This document shows, in pieces, positions 34,954 through 43,466 of a DNA stretch of 46,801 bases. The notes below the pieces were generated by a model. The model did not search any database. It saw only the letters and a program-made list of their open reading frames with translations, and had not been told where the DNA came from. Position 1 is the stretch's first letter. Every line of letters begins with the position of its first letter. Source of the stretch: an uncultured SAR116 cluster alpha proteobacterium (GTDB lineage: Bacteria > Pseudomonadota > Alphaproteobacteria > Puniceispirillales > Puniceispirillaceae); assembly GCA_902623185.1 (NCBI GenBank), contig CACNSW010000013.1, positions 1 to 46,801 on the forward strand. The letters are read 5' to 3'. The translations under genes were made by a program, and so were the position numbers.

Positions 34954-36135
34954 ATGCTTGAAACTTGGCGTTGGTTTGGACCAGATGACCCAGTAACGTG
35001 CTCCCATGTAATGCAAGCCGGTGCCGAAGGCATCGTGACGGCAATCCATACAGCCGCCCCGGGTGTAGTTTGGCGGCCATGTGATATAGCGGCGCGGAAA
35101 GCAGAGATTGAAGAAGCTGGGCTTAGCTGGACAGTGGTTGAGAGCATCCCTGTGCACCCATCGATTAAACTCGGTGACAGATACGCCACACACTATACCA
35201 ACGCGTGGATCGAAACGATGCGCAACCTTTCAGAACAAGGGCTAAAAATAATCTGCTATAATTTTATGCCGGTTGTTGACTGGACTCGTACAGATCTTCG
35301 CTATAGGACAGCTCGAGGTGGCCTCGCTCTTCGGTTTGATCCAAAAGAATTTGCTGCTTATGATTTATTTGTGTTGCGACGACTGGGAGCGACAACAGAT
35401 TATGATGCAACAACTCTCAAACGCGCTGAGGCTTACTATAAGTTTATGGATGAGGCCGCAATTGTAAGTTTAGAGGAAACGATCATTGCTGGCCTTCCTG
35501 GATCTGAACTATCGCACGGTCGTGAAGAAGTCAGAATGGCTATTGCTGAATATGAGGGGCTTACCGCTGAGGCGCTTCGCGCTAATCTAATCGCCTTTTT
35601 GGATAAAGTTATCCCTGCCGCGGAGGATTGCGGTGCCCGTATTTGTTTGCATCCAGATGATCCACCTTTCTCAATTTTTGGATTGCCTCGAGTAGTTTCC
35701 ACTGCTTCTGATTATGCCGCATTGTTTAATGCTATTCCATCTCTTGCCAATGGGATTACTTTGTGTGCAGGGTCACTCGCCTCTCGTCCCGACAATGACG
35801 TCCTAGCAATCGCAATGAACTTTGCAGATCGGATTCATTTTGCGCATTTACGGAATGTTACTCTTATGTCTGGTGGTGGTTTTTTTGAGGATGAGCATTT
35901 AGAAGGACGTGTAGATATGGTCGCACTGATAAAAATCCTAATGGATGAGGAATTTCGACGACGTGCTGAGGGACGCGTAGATTCGGTAATTCCAATGCGC
36001 CCAGATCATGGACACCTGCTACTAGATGATATCAACAAAAAGACTAATCCAGGCTACTCATCTATTGGTCGTTTAAAAGGTCTAGCCGAGTTACGGGGTA
36101 TCGGGCGAGCTTTATCAACAATGTTTCCAACGTGA
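34954..36135 (+). CDS. uxuA: Mannonate dehydratase UxuA
   Basis: A 393-residue UxuA, the same size as the E. coli enzyme (394). The opening TWRWFGPDDPVTCSHVMQAG, VVESIPVHPSIK, CYNFMPVVDWTRTDL and the late RIHFAHLRNV, MRPDHGH and NPGYSSIGRLKGLAELRG are all typical. It dehydrates D-mannonate to KDG using a divalent metal, giving the KdgK substrate. The ATG at 34954 has AGGAAA before it; the longer frame from 34882 is rejected because the family N-terminus begins at this ATG. Enzymes that would make mannonate (UxaC, UxuB) are not seen in the window. Confidence 0.95.
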   Translation: MLETWRWFGPDDPVTCSHVMQAGAEGIVTAIHTAAPGVVWRPCDIAARKAEIEEAGLSWTVVESIPVHPSIKLGDRYATHYTNAWIETMRNLSEQGLKIICYNFMPVVDWTRTDLRYRTARGGLALRFDPKEFAAYDLFVLRRLGATTDYDATTLKRAEAYYKFMDEAAIVSLEETIIAGLPGSELSHGREEVRMAIAEYEGLTAEALRANLIAFLDKVIPAAEDCGARICLHPDDPPFSIFGLPRVVSTASDYAALFNAIPSLANGITLCAGSLASRPDNDVLAIAMNFADRIHFAHLRNVTLMSGGGFFEDEHLEGRVDMVALIKILMDEEFRRRAEGRVDSVIPMRPDHGHLLLDDINKKTNPGYSSIGRLKGLAELRGIGRALSTMFPT

Positions 36136-36215
36136 TTAAATAGGTTGCGATCAATAATCAAACCAGCAAACATTTACCCAAAATAGGCAGTAATCGCACT
36201 GAGCTCAGCGGAAAG

Positions 36216-36237
36216 CTGTTCATGTTGATGTGAACAG
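36216..36237. terminator. Inverted repeat in the convergent uxuA-livG gap
   Basis: A perfect 7-bp stem, CTGTTCA with TGAACAG, closes an 8-base loop between the ends of uxuA and the ABC ATPase gene. There is no T-run on either side. Its place between two convergent genes favours a role at transcript ends for both. Confidence 0.4.
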
Positions 36238-36335
36238 GAATGGGGGATAACTATCAATAGTATAAACAGCGTTGGTGTTGTGTCTTCCATTTGATCCCAG
36301 CAACGCAACCCTAGATCTATCCAAATACATTGAGG

Positions 36336-37136
36336 TTACGCGTCCATTGCCGCCCTAATATCCTCATCAGCCATCTCACGACCCAGATAAGCCTCAATCA
36401 CTGCCGGATCATTCTTGACAAACTCAGGACTTCCTTCAGATATCTTTTGACCGTGATCTAAAACGCTTATCGTCTCACATGTTGACATAACCACTTTCAG
36501 AATATGCTCAACAACAACAATAGTTAGGTCATATCGATCTTTTAAAGTCATGATGGTATCCATCAGACTGTCTACATTGGCCGGAGACAAACCTGCACCA
36601 GGCTCATCTAGCAACAGCATTTTTGGACGCATTGCAATAGCTCTGCCAAGCGCAAGCAACCGTCGTTGGCCACCAGACAATTCGGCCGCTGGAATCTCAG
36701 CGTGCTCCGCAAGCCCAATAAACTCAAGCAGCTCAAACATCTCTTCTTTGACAAGATTGTCCTGACGCCGTACCTCGCCACCATTAAAAAATGGTGCGAA
36801 GGGACTGTATTTAGTGTGTGGGTGAAACCCAACTAGTACATTATCTAGCACGCTTAGCTCACCATATAGGCGAAGCAACTGAAACGTTCTAGATAACCCT
36901 TGTTCCGCAATAAAGTGAGCTGGTTTGCCAGTCACATCAACATTGTTAAACTCAATATAACTTCCATCATCAGGTTGGTAGACGCCTGTTAATAGATTGA
37001 AGAATGTTGATTTGCCCGAGCCATTAGGTCCAATTAGGCCATGCACTGTATTTGGCTCAACTTTCAAGCTCACATCGCTGATGGCCTGCAGTCCACCAAA
37101 GCTTTTACGTAGATTACGAGTTTCTAGCAGTGGCAC
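36336..37136 (-). CDS. livG: Branched-chain-type ABC transporter ATP-binding protein (LivG-like)
   Basis: A 266-residue ABC ATPase with Walker A GPNGSGKSTFFNLLTG, signature LSGGQRRLLALGRA, Walker B MLLLDEPGAGLSP, and the LivG-type C-terminus VIEAYLGRE. The start is GTG, inside the last 23 bp of the LivM-like gene, with a plausible ribosome site (GGAGA) there. It is the last gene of the minus-strand transporter unit. LivG pairs with LivF to energise uptake; the cargo in this family ranges from amino acids and amides to short aromatic and sugar-like acids. Confidence 0.93.
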   Translation of the reverse strand: MPLLETRNLRKSFGGLQAISDVSLKVEPNTVHGLIGPNGSGKSTFFNLLTGVYQPDDGSYIEFNNVDVTGKPAHFIAEQGLSRTFQLLRLYGELSVLDNVLVGFHPHTKYSPFAPFFNGGEVRRQDNLVKEEMFELLEFIGLAEHAEIPAAELSGGQRRLLALGRAIAMRPKMLLLDEPGAGLSPANVDSLMDTIMTLKDRYDLTIVVVEHILKVVMSTCETISVLDHGQKISEGSPEFVKNDPAVIEAYLGREMADEDIRAAMDA

Positions 37137-38199
37137 TCAGTCTCTCCTCACTTCTGCGGATAAATCGTCTATTGCGCTGGAAATCCTCAATCCAGCCGCC
37201 GATGCCGCGCGGCATAAACAAAACCAACAAAACCATCGACAACCCAAATACCAGAGGCTGCACGACTACAGGTCTATCCATAAAATAGAAAACCAAATCT
37301 TTAGTTTGATCGTAGGCTATAGCAACTACGATAGCTCCGATGACGCCTCCCCAGACGTTACCAATACCTCCAAGCACAACCATCAAAAGTAGTGTTACCA
37401 TCTCAATCACAGTGAAATTATTGTGATGAAGATAGCCCGGTGGCATATGCGCGAACAGCGCACCAGCAAGGCCGGCGTAAATTGCACTCAAGACAAAGGC
37501 AAGCAACTTATATTTCACTACGTTGATACCATTGACGGAGGCAGCAATTGTATCTTCACGGATAGCTTGGAAAGCGCGACCAGTGGCCGAACGAAGAATT
37601 GAAAAAGAAAAATAAATACCAACAATTGCAGCTGTCATTACGAGATAATAGTAGCTTGTAAAGCTGTCAAACACGAAAGAACCAATGCTTGGAGCAGGTA
37701 TCATCATCAATCCAGTGCTTGACCCCAATGCCGGGGTCACCGCAATGAAGATACGCACTGATTCGCCAAGGCCCAGTGTAGCCAATGCAAGATAAGCACC
37801 CTCAAGACGCACTGATGGCAGGCCTACAATCAAACCGGCAAAAGCTGTGATAACCACTGCCGTCGGAATAGCTGCCCAAACTGGCCAGCCAAAACCAAGT
37901 GCACCGCCAAATCCCCCCGGCTCAAGCGTCAGTACAGCCGAAGTCACTGCACCAATTGCATAAAGGCCAATATGACCAACAGTAACCTGCCCGCAAAACC
38001 CTTTAACAATGTTCAGGCCTACTGCAAGCAGAATGAAAAGACATATACGGTTTGCCAGGTCGATCAAATATTCATTGAATAGAGTGGCCAGGACGAACGG
38101 TAAAGGTAGCAAAAAAAGATAGGCCAACAGCCAAGGCAAAAGACGATGACGTTTTGCTAAACCATCGATAAAGTCCGCCATGGATGACAAAATCCCCAT
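37114..38199 (-). CDS. livM: Branched-chain-type ABC transporter permease (LivM-like)
   Basis: A 361-residue membrane protein with some nine hydrophobic helices and the LivM signature GQVTVGHIGLYAIGA followed by VGLPSVRLEGAYLALATLG. The EAA-like loop lies in AIREDTIAASVNGINV. Two possible starts exist (ATG 38199 and 38181). It forms the channel with the LivH-like permease. It follows the binding-protein gene after an 87-bp gap that holds a strong hairpin. Confidence 0.93.
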   Translation of the reverse strand: MGILSSMADFIDGLAKRHRLLPWLLAYLFLLPLPFVLATLFNEYLIDLANRICLFILLAVGLNIVKGFCGQVTVGHIGLYAIGAVTSAVLTLEPGGFGGALGFGWPVWAAIPTAVVITAFAGLIVGLPSVRLEGAYLALATLGLGESVRIFIAVTPALGSSTGLMMIPAPSIGSFVFDSFTSYYYLVMTAAIVGIYFSFSILRSATGRAFQAIREDTIAASVNGINVVKYKLLAFVLSAIYAGLAGALFAHMPPGYLHHNNFTVIEMVTLLLMVVLGGIGNVWGGVIGAIVVAIAYDQTKDLVFYFMDRPVVVQPLVFGLSMVLLVLFMPRGIGGWIEDFQRNRRFIRRSEERLSATARNS

Positions 38200-38242
38200 G
38201 AAAAATCCCTGTATTAGATTAATTATTGAAAAATAGAATGTC

Positions 38243-38264
38243 GGTGCAGGCCTTCGCCTGCACC
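38243..38264 (-). terminator. Intercistronic hairpin after the ABC binding-protein gene
   Basis: A perfect 9-bp stem, GGTGCAGGC with GCCTGCACC, closes a four-base loop (GAAG on the coding strand), 22 bp after the binding-protein stop. A short T-rich stretch (ATTTTT) follows some bases later. It resembles the hairpin after pstS and would favour excess binding protein over permease. Confidence 0.7.
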
Positions 38265-38286
38265 ACTCACATTACGCGTTTAAGGC

Positions 38287-39483
38287 CTATTCGAGGCCAA
38301 AATCCTCCTCCATTGTAACACGGGCCAGAACCTCTGTTTCAAAGTTCTCACCACCCTTTGTGTAACCAATAAGCACAGCTGTTCGGTTTCCATCACGACA
38401 CTGCGGCGTTGCCGCTGCACAAAAGCTGATCGGTCCCGACGCAAGTCCCTGATAACCGTTGACATTTGCAATCGCGTCACGAATGGCTGTTCGATCGTCA
38501 GCAAGAGAACCAGTGAACTTTGTGTTCTTCAGGGCAATCTCCATAATCCGCACAAGGTCATATGCCTGAGAAAAATCATGGTCCGGAGCGTGAATGCCAT
38601 AACGTGACTTCACCATTTCATTAAAGAGCTTGGCGATTGGACGCTGGTCAGCAGCGGCATAGGCAGCTGTAAAAAACACTCCTTTTGCCGCATCTCCGGC
38701 AATCTTTGGCACGGGAGCATTTGACGCAGAAGATGAACCAATCCGACGAACTTCCTCACCAATACCAGCCTCATAAGACTGCACTAGCGCACGTGCCATT
38801 GTTTCAGCAAGTGCGGCAACAAGAATTCCGTCAACATTCATCGACTTGATTTTTTGCATATGAGAGCGAAAGTCCACCTCCTTTTCCTGCACATCAGCGC
38901 GGTAGGCTGGCTCCACCCCAAAACGGGCCTTCATTTGTTTTTCCATGTTGGCACAATCACCAACAGAGGCTGCGTCAGCTGCGCAGATATACGCAATTTT
39001 TGTCCCTATGTTCTCCCCAACATATTTCGCATTTACACCACCGTAATAGCGGCCTGAAACAGGAACACGGAAGATCCATTCACTTCCTTTTTGTGTAATT
39101 TTTGAATTGGTAGAGTGGGGAACCAACTGCGGCACACCAGCTTTGGCTGTGACATCCACAATAGGAAGTGTCACCGAGGAGCAGCTTGAACCAATCAGGA
39201 GATGAACTTTTTCCTGGAATACCATTTTATTCGCATTTGCCACACCTTTGTCTGACTTGCATTCATCATTCATCAAGGTCGCTTTAATCATTTTGCCATG
39301 GATTCCGCCAGCCTCATTAATGCCTTTGATTTCATCCATCATCATTTGACCATACGCTTGGCCATTTTCACTCACCATTCTCATAGTGATGCCAACCCTG
39401 ATATCGTCAGCGAATGCAGCAGCGGCTGTAAAGCCAATCCCAGCAGCAACGACACCAGCAAAAAATTTATTCGCTATTTGCAT
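38287..39483 (-). CDS. ABC transporter substrate-binding protein (LivK-like, Peripla_BP_6)
   Basis: A 398-residue periplasmic binding protein. The signal peptide is clear: MQIANKFFAGVVAAGIGF with cleavage near AAAFADD (about residue 25). The mature part has the type I periplasmic-binding fold: RVGITMRMVSENGQ, GGIHGKMIKATLMNDEC, LLIGSSCSSVTLPI and an RVPVSGRYYG ligand loop. The ATG at 39483 is chosen because GGAGG lies 6 bases before it and the signal peptide starts there; the frame to 39540 is rejected. The ligand cannot be predicted. It lies second in the transporter unit after the LivF and LivH genes. Confidence 0.93.
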   Translation of the reverse strand: MQIANKFFAGVVAAGIGFTAAAAFADDIRVGITMRMVSENGQAYGQMMMDEIKGINEAGGIHGKMIKATLMNDECKSDKGVANANKMVFQEKVHLLIGSSCSSVTLPIVDVTAKAGVPQLVPHSTNSKITQKGSEWIFRVPVSGRYYGGVNAKYVGENIGTKIAYICAADAASVGDCANMEKQMKARFGVEPAYRADVQEKEVDFRSHMQKIKSMNVDGILVAALAETMARALVQSYEAGIGEEVRRIGSSSASNAPVPKIAGDAAKGVFFTAAYAAADQRPIAKLFNEMVKSRYGIHAPDHDFSQAYDLVRIMEIALKNTKFTGSLADDRTAIRDAIANVNGYQGLASGPISFCAAATPQCRDGNRTAVLIGYTKGGENFETEVLARVTMEEDFGLE

Positions 39484-39539
39484 TTTTTCCTCCAGTTTTG
39501 TTGTGTAGTTATAAAACGGCATAATGATCCAAATAATCA

Positions 39540-40451
39540 CTATGCTTTAACCTTTGCTTCCACTCCCAACAGTCCCGATGGCTTAAACATCAGAACAAGA
39601 ATCAAAAGCAAAAAAGCGTAGATATCTTTATGACTTGGCGAGATGTATGCCGCGCCAAGATTCTCAAAAACACCTACCATTATCCCACCAATGATTGCTC
39701 CTGGCAGGGAACCAAAACCGCCAACTACGGCAGCAGCAAATGCCTTCATAAGCATCAAATATCCCATCTCAACCTGAACAGACTGCATGGGCCCAATCAA
39801 TACGCCAGCCGCAGCAGCAAGACCGCAGGCCAGACCGAAGATCAGCGAAATCATCAATGGAACGTTGATCCCCATTAGATAGGCGATATCTTTATTATGG
39901 GCGACAGCGCGGACAGCCAAACCCGTCTTGGTGTGACGCAAGAAATAATGCAGCGCGGCCATCAGAGCCACAGAAATGATCGCGGTCAGTACGTAGCTTT
40001 CAGGGACTTTGATATCGCCAGGGAAAGTTAAACGTGGAATATAATCGAGGTTGGCGCGAAACGGCTCAGCCTCGGCGCCCCAGATGAAATAGGCGACATT
40101 CACTAACGCCACAGACATACCAAACCCGCAGATGATCATTCCCATACCAGCAACAGTGTAACCTCCACCAGCACGCGTAAGGCGTCGATAAAAAACCCGT
40201 TCGACTACCATGCCGAGAATGGCCGTCATGATCATTGCACCAATCAATGCGATAGGGTAGGGAATACCAACATTATGAGCAAGGACAAGACCAAAAAATG
40301 CTCCAAACATATACATTTCACCATGGGCAAAATGTACAATATCTAAGCCCGAATAAATCAATGATATGCCAAGCGCGACAATGCCATAGACAACGCCAAT
40401 AGTGACGCCAAAAATAATAAACGCTAACAGAGAGTTATAATCAAAACCCAT
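39540..40451 (-). CDS. livH: Branched-chain-type ABC transporter permease (LivH-like)
   Basis: A 303-residue permease with eight or so helices. The LivH hallmark GLDIVHFAHGEMYMFGAF is present, as are TKTGLAVRAVAHNKDIAYLMGINV (cytoplasmic EAA-type loop, quoted in part) and AFAAAVVGGFGSLPGAI. The family opening GITIGVVYGIVALGI is also recognisable. The stop is 56 bp before the binding-protein ATG; the LivF gene ends 26 bp before the start. Confidence 0.92.
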   Translation of the reverse strand: MGFDYNSLLAFIIFGVTIGVVYGIVALGISLIYSGLDIVHFAHGEMYMFGAFFGLVLAHNVGIPYPIALIGAMIMTAILGMVVERVFYRRLTRAGGGYTVAGMGMIICGFGMSVALVNVAYFIWGAEAEPFRANLDYIPRLTFPGDIKVPESYVLTAIISVALMAALHYFLRHTKTGLAVRAVAHNKDIAYLMGINVPLMISLIFGLACGLAAAAGVLIGPMQSVQVEMGYLMLMKAFAAAVVGGFGSLPGAIIGGIMVGVFENLGAAYISPSHKDIYAFLLLILVLMFKPSGLLGVEAKVKA

Positions 40452-40477
40452 GTTACTTTTCCTCTCGTTAGTAAGGC

Positions 40478-41215
40478 TCAGTTCCTGAGCGCTCTTGATG
40501 TATTCGCCACCGAACCACCAAGAAAGGAATCCTTGACTGCCGGATCACTAATCAATTTTTTAGCCTCACCCTCAATCATTATCACACCGTCGCGAATGAT
40601 GTAGCCATATTGGGCTAATATCAGTGCCATTCGTACATTCTGTTCTACTACTAAAACTGTGACACCGGTTTTGGCGATTCGGTTAATATTTGCAAAAATT
40701 TCCAACACAACCTTTGGCGCCAAAGCCGCACTAGGTTCATCAAGCATTAGCATTTTTGGCTTAGCCATAAGACCACGCCCGATTACCAGCATTTGGACTT
40801 CGCCACCTGACAAAGTACCAGAAAGTTGCTTGCGTCGTTCGCGAAGAACTGGAAAAAATTCATAGACCCATTCAAGATCAGCAAGGGTGCCAGCACGATC
40901 ACGCCGCGTGTAGGCGCCAAGCACTAGGTTTTCCTCAACTGTCATTGCTGGATAAGCCTCTTTGGCCTGTGTTACCTGTACAAGACCAAGGCGCATACGC
41001 CGATGCGGCTTCATTTTGGAGATATCAACACCATCAAAGAGCACCTCGCCCTCCATGAGCGGTAACAGCCCTGACACAGCCTTTAGTAGAGTTGACTTGC
41101 CGGTGCCGTTACCGCCAAGAAGTGTAACAATTTCACCAGCAGGCACTTGCATGTTTATGCCACGCAAGATTTTTAGACTGCCGTAACCAGCGTGCACATC
41201 GTTAATTTGAAGCAC
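40478..41215 (-). CDS. livF: Branched-chain-type ABC transporter ATP-binding protein (LivF-like)
   Basis: A 245-residue ABC ATPase with Walker A GGNGTGKSTLLKAVSG, signature LSGGEVQMLVIGRGL and Walker B MLMLDEPSAALAP. The start is GTG with a good GGGAG site. It heads the transporter unit on the minus strand; 195 bp separate it from the sugar isomerase gene upstream, so it may have a promoter of its own or be read from the long operon. In the gap a TATAAC with a poorly spaced TTGGCA is visible but not convincing. Confidence 0.93.
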   Translation of the reverse strand: MLQINDVHAGYGSLKILRGINMQVPAGEIVTLLGGNGTGKSTLLKAVSGLLPLMEGEVLFDGVDISKMKPHRRMRLGLVQVTQAKEAYPAMTVEENLVLGAYTRRDRAGTLADLEWVYEFFPVLRERRKQLSGTLSGGEVQMLVIGRGLMAKPKMLMLDEPSAALAPKVVLEIFANINRIAKTGVTVLVVEQNVRMALILAQYGYIIRDGVIMIEGEAKKLISDPAVKDSFLGGSVANTSRALRN

Positions 41216-41410
41216 CTATTTCTCCCAAGACCTTAAAGCCTTATTTGATGGCATGTTATAAACTAGGGTCGAATATCATTGCCAACTACGCAAGGCCTTA
41301 TTTAGCTGACAGATAAAAGTTTAATGAGATCTATGTTAGAGATGAACGAATTTGATGAAATGTTATCATTTTGGCTTACATAAAGCATCTGTTCAGCAGA
41401 CGGTAACCCA

Positions 41411-42235
41411 TCAGTACGCGACATTAAGGCGCTCAACAATCTGCTTCAGCATTGATTCGGGGGTTTGTTTCCACCAACGATCACGCGAGAATATCTCTAT
41501 TTCCACTCCGCCCCGATAAGCAAGCTGTTCGAGTTGCGCTCGCCATTGCAGCAAATTGATTTGCCCATCACCTGGCATACCGCGATCCAACCGAAAATCG
41601 GACGTATCTGGCAGCCAGTCAGACACATGATAGTTCAAAATCCGGTCACCCGCGTGGCACAACTTCTCATCTAATTTGTCCTCCCACCAGAGCGAATAGG
41701 TGTCAATCGCAAGACCGATATCATCAGCGTGGCCAATGGCATCCAGCAGATCTAACGCCTCACCAAGACTGGAGACGATGGATCTGAAGCCACATACCAT
41801 CGGATGCAGCGGCTCGAAGGCCAATTGCACATTGTAAGGCCTAGCCAATTCAACCGCCTCCGCCAACATGGACGGCAGATATTTTCTGGCCTGATCAATT
41901 CCCCCTTCAAAACGGGCTGACTCAAGCCCACCCGTAATCAAAACCAACGTCCGCACCTGAAACAGATCCGCCCTGTCCAGCATCGCGCGCAACGCATCCG
42001 GGCCGGAAAACAGTTCGGCCGCGCATAGCGAGTCAGCACGCAAACCAGTGCCATTCCAGATGGACAGCGCCTGCCTCTCACCACAGGTTTCTATCATCGG
42101 GTTCCACAATGCGGTGCGCTTTATTCCAGCCGCAAGCAAACAGGAGAGGGAGGAGACAAAATCACATTGTCCAAACAGGCAGACCTGATGAACACAAAGA
42201 TCATCGAGCCCCAGTTGCCGCACCGGCATCACCAT
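41411..42235 (-). CDS. TIM-barrel sugar isomerase/epimerase of the catabolic operon
   Basis: A 274-residue COG1082 protein. Metal ligands can be read at E141 (AFEPLHP), D178 (AIDTYSLWW), H203 (NYHVSDW) and E247 (EIEIFSRD), and DRGMPGDGQI follows the histidine. The EPLHP and DRG..GDG signatures mark a subgroup often found beside Gfo/Idh oxidoreductases. It may epimerise, isomerise or take part in cleaving an oxidised sugar. The ATG overlaps the SDR stop by 7 bp, so it belongs to the same transcript as the SDR, MaoC and CoA genes. Confidence 0.85.
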   Translation of the reverse strand: MVMPVRQLGLDDLCVHQVCLFGQCDFVSSLSCLLAAGIKRTALWNPMIETCGERQALSIWNGTGLRADSLCAAELFSGPDALRAMLDRADLFQVRTLVLITGGLESARFEGGIDQARKYLPSMLAEAVELARPYNVQLAFEPLHPMVCGFRSIVSSLGEALDLLDAIGHADDIGLAIDTYSLWWEDKLDEKLCHAGDRILNYHVSDWLPDTSDFRLDRGMPGDGQINLLQWRAQLEQLAYRGGVEIEIFSRDRWWKQTPESMLKQIVERLNVAY

Positions 42236-42966
42236 GTGGCACGTCCACCGGTCACATCAAAAACCTGGCCGGTAGTAAAGCTACAGGCAGGCGACGCAAT
42301 GAAAGCCGCCATATTGGCAATTTCCATCGGGGTGCAGAAACGCCCCATTGGGATGCGACTTTTTTTGTCTGCAATATATTCCTCGGTCATGCCGTCGAGC
42401 AGGTCGGTAACCGCAATCGAGGGCGCAATGCAATTCACCGTGATATCGGATGGCAATATCTCCCGCGCCAACCCCTTAGCAAAGCCAATCACGCCTGCCT
42501 TTGCCGCGCCATAGGGCACGGCACCTGGATTGCCCTCCTTGCCGGCAATCGAAGAAATGATGATGATACGTCCCCGCTTGCGCGCACGCAGATAATCAAG
42601 TGACGCCTGAACCGATAAAAAGACACCCGTTAGATCAACGGACATTACCGATTGCCATTCATCTAGAGAGTAGTCCCATAATGGCTTTGTCGGCCCATTG
42701 ACACCTGCATTGGCGACAACTCCATCAATATCACCAAGTGCTGCCAAAGAAGCCGCAAAGCCAGCGCGTGTCTGGCTCTCAGCAGACACGTCAACAATCT
42801 GCGTGTCGGCAAAGACTGAATTTTCCCGCATGCTGCTGTCATCCAGATCCCACCCCGAAACCCTTGCGCCCAATTGATGAAAAAGAGTACTGATGGCAAG
42901 TCCAATTCCTTTTGCAGCACCGGTAACAATGAACGCCTGACCCTCAATATTCATTGATCTTTGCAT
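42229..42966 (-). CDS. Short-chain dehydrogenase/reductase
   Basis: A 245-residue classical SDR. The cofactor motif TGAAKGIG is at residues 15-22, NAG at 86-88, catalytic Ser near 138-139, and Y152 with K156 (YGAAK). The C-terminus ends in VFDVTGGRATW. In this operon it could oxidise the 3-hydroxyacyl-CoA made by the MaoC hydratase (FabG/HcdH-like), or a sugar-derived alcohol. A GGGGAAGG site is 7 bases before the ATG. It lies 58 bp after the MaoC gene. Confidence 0.9.
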   Translation of the reverse strand: MQRSMNIEGQAFIVTGAAKGIGLAISTLFHQLGARVSGWDLDDSSMRENSVFADTQIVDVSAESQTRAGFAASLAALGDIDGVVANAGVNGPTKPLWDYSLDEWQSVMSVDLTGVFLSVQASLDYLRARKRGRIIIISSIAGKEGNPGAVPYGAAKAGVIGFAKGLAREILPSDITVNCIAPSIAVTDLLDGMTEEYIADKKSRIPMGRFCTPMEIANMAAFIASPACSFTTGQVFDVTGGRATW

Positions 42967-43024
42967 CGTATGCCTTCCCCTCTCTCGTCACAATCACCTG
43001 GCCGTTGGTTCCCAAACCAGAGTC

Positions 43025-43456
43025 TCAATCATTTGACACCCATTGCAGGATATGATTGCCAACCGCGACCAAAACATCCTCCTGATTGGTCACCTCAATC
43101 TTGCCAACTGATCGTTTACGCTCAACATCAACCTCGCTAATTGTATAGACCAATGTCACCGTGTCCCCCAAAAACACTGGTTTCAGGAACCTGATCTTAT
43201 CATATCCCACTGACACAGGTGTTTCATCAGCGTCTCGGCAATGCGCAATAACATTTGTCGAAACAGTAGACATGAAACCAACAAGCAGCGCTCCATGTGC
43301 CATCAAACGACCATAAGATGATTTCTCCATATAGACCTTGTTCACGTGATTGGGCGAAAAATCACCTGTGATCCCGGCAAATTGATAAACATCGCTCTCA
43401 GATACGGTTTTAGTAAAGCTGGTGCTGTCACCAATTTTCACATAGAAATCTTCCAT
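43025..43456 (-). CDS. MaoC-like (R)-specific enoyl-CoA hydratase
   Basis: A 143-residue single hot-dog-domain protein. The hydratase-2 signature is readable with catalytic Asp32 and His37 in ITGDFSPNHVN, followed by RLMAHGALLVGFMS. Single-domain members such as PhaJ hydrate short trans-enoyl-CoA thioesters to (R)-3-hydroxyacyl-CoA in the cytosol. It lies 10 bp after the Gfo/Idh gene, with a GAGG ribosome site, and belongs with the acyl-CoA dehydrogenase and CoA-transferase in the same unit. Confidence 0.9.
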   Translation of the reverse strand: MEDFYVKIGDSTSFTKTVSESDVYQFAGITGDFSPNHVNKVYMEKSSYGRLMAHGALLVGFMSTVSTNVIAHCRDADETPVSVGYDKIRFLKPVFLGDTVTLVYTISEVDVERKRSVGKIEVTNQEDVLVAVGNHILQWVSND

Positions 43457-43466
43457 CCCAACCTCG

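Noticed and set aside
41216-41410. Promoter for livF (TTGGCA and TATAAC)
   Set aside because: The spacing is 19 bp and the -35 is poor; not strong enough to list.
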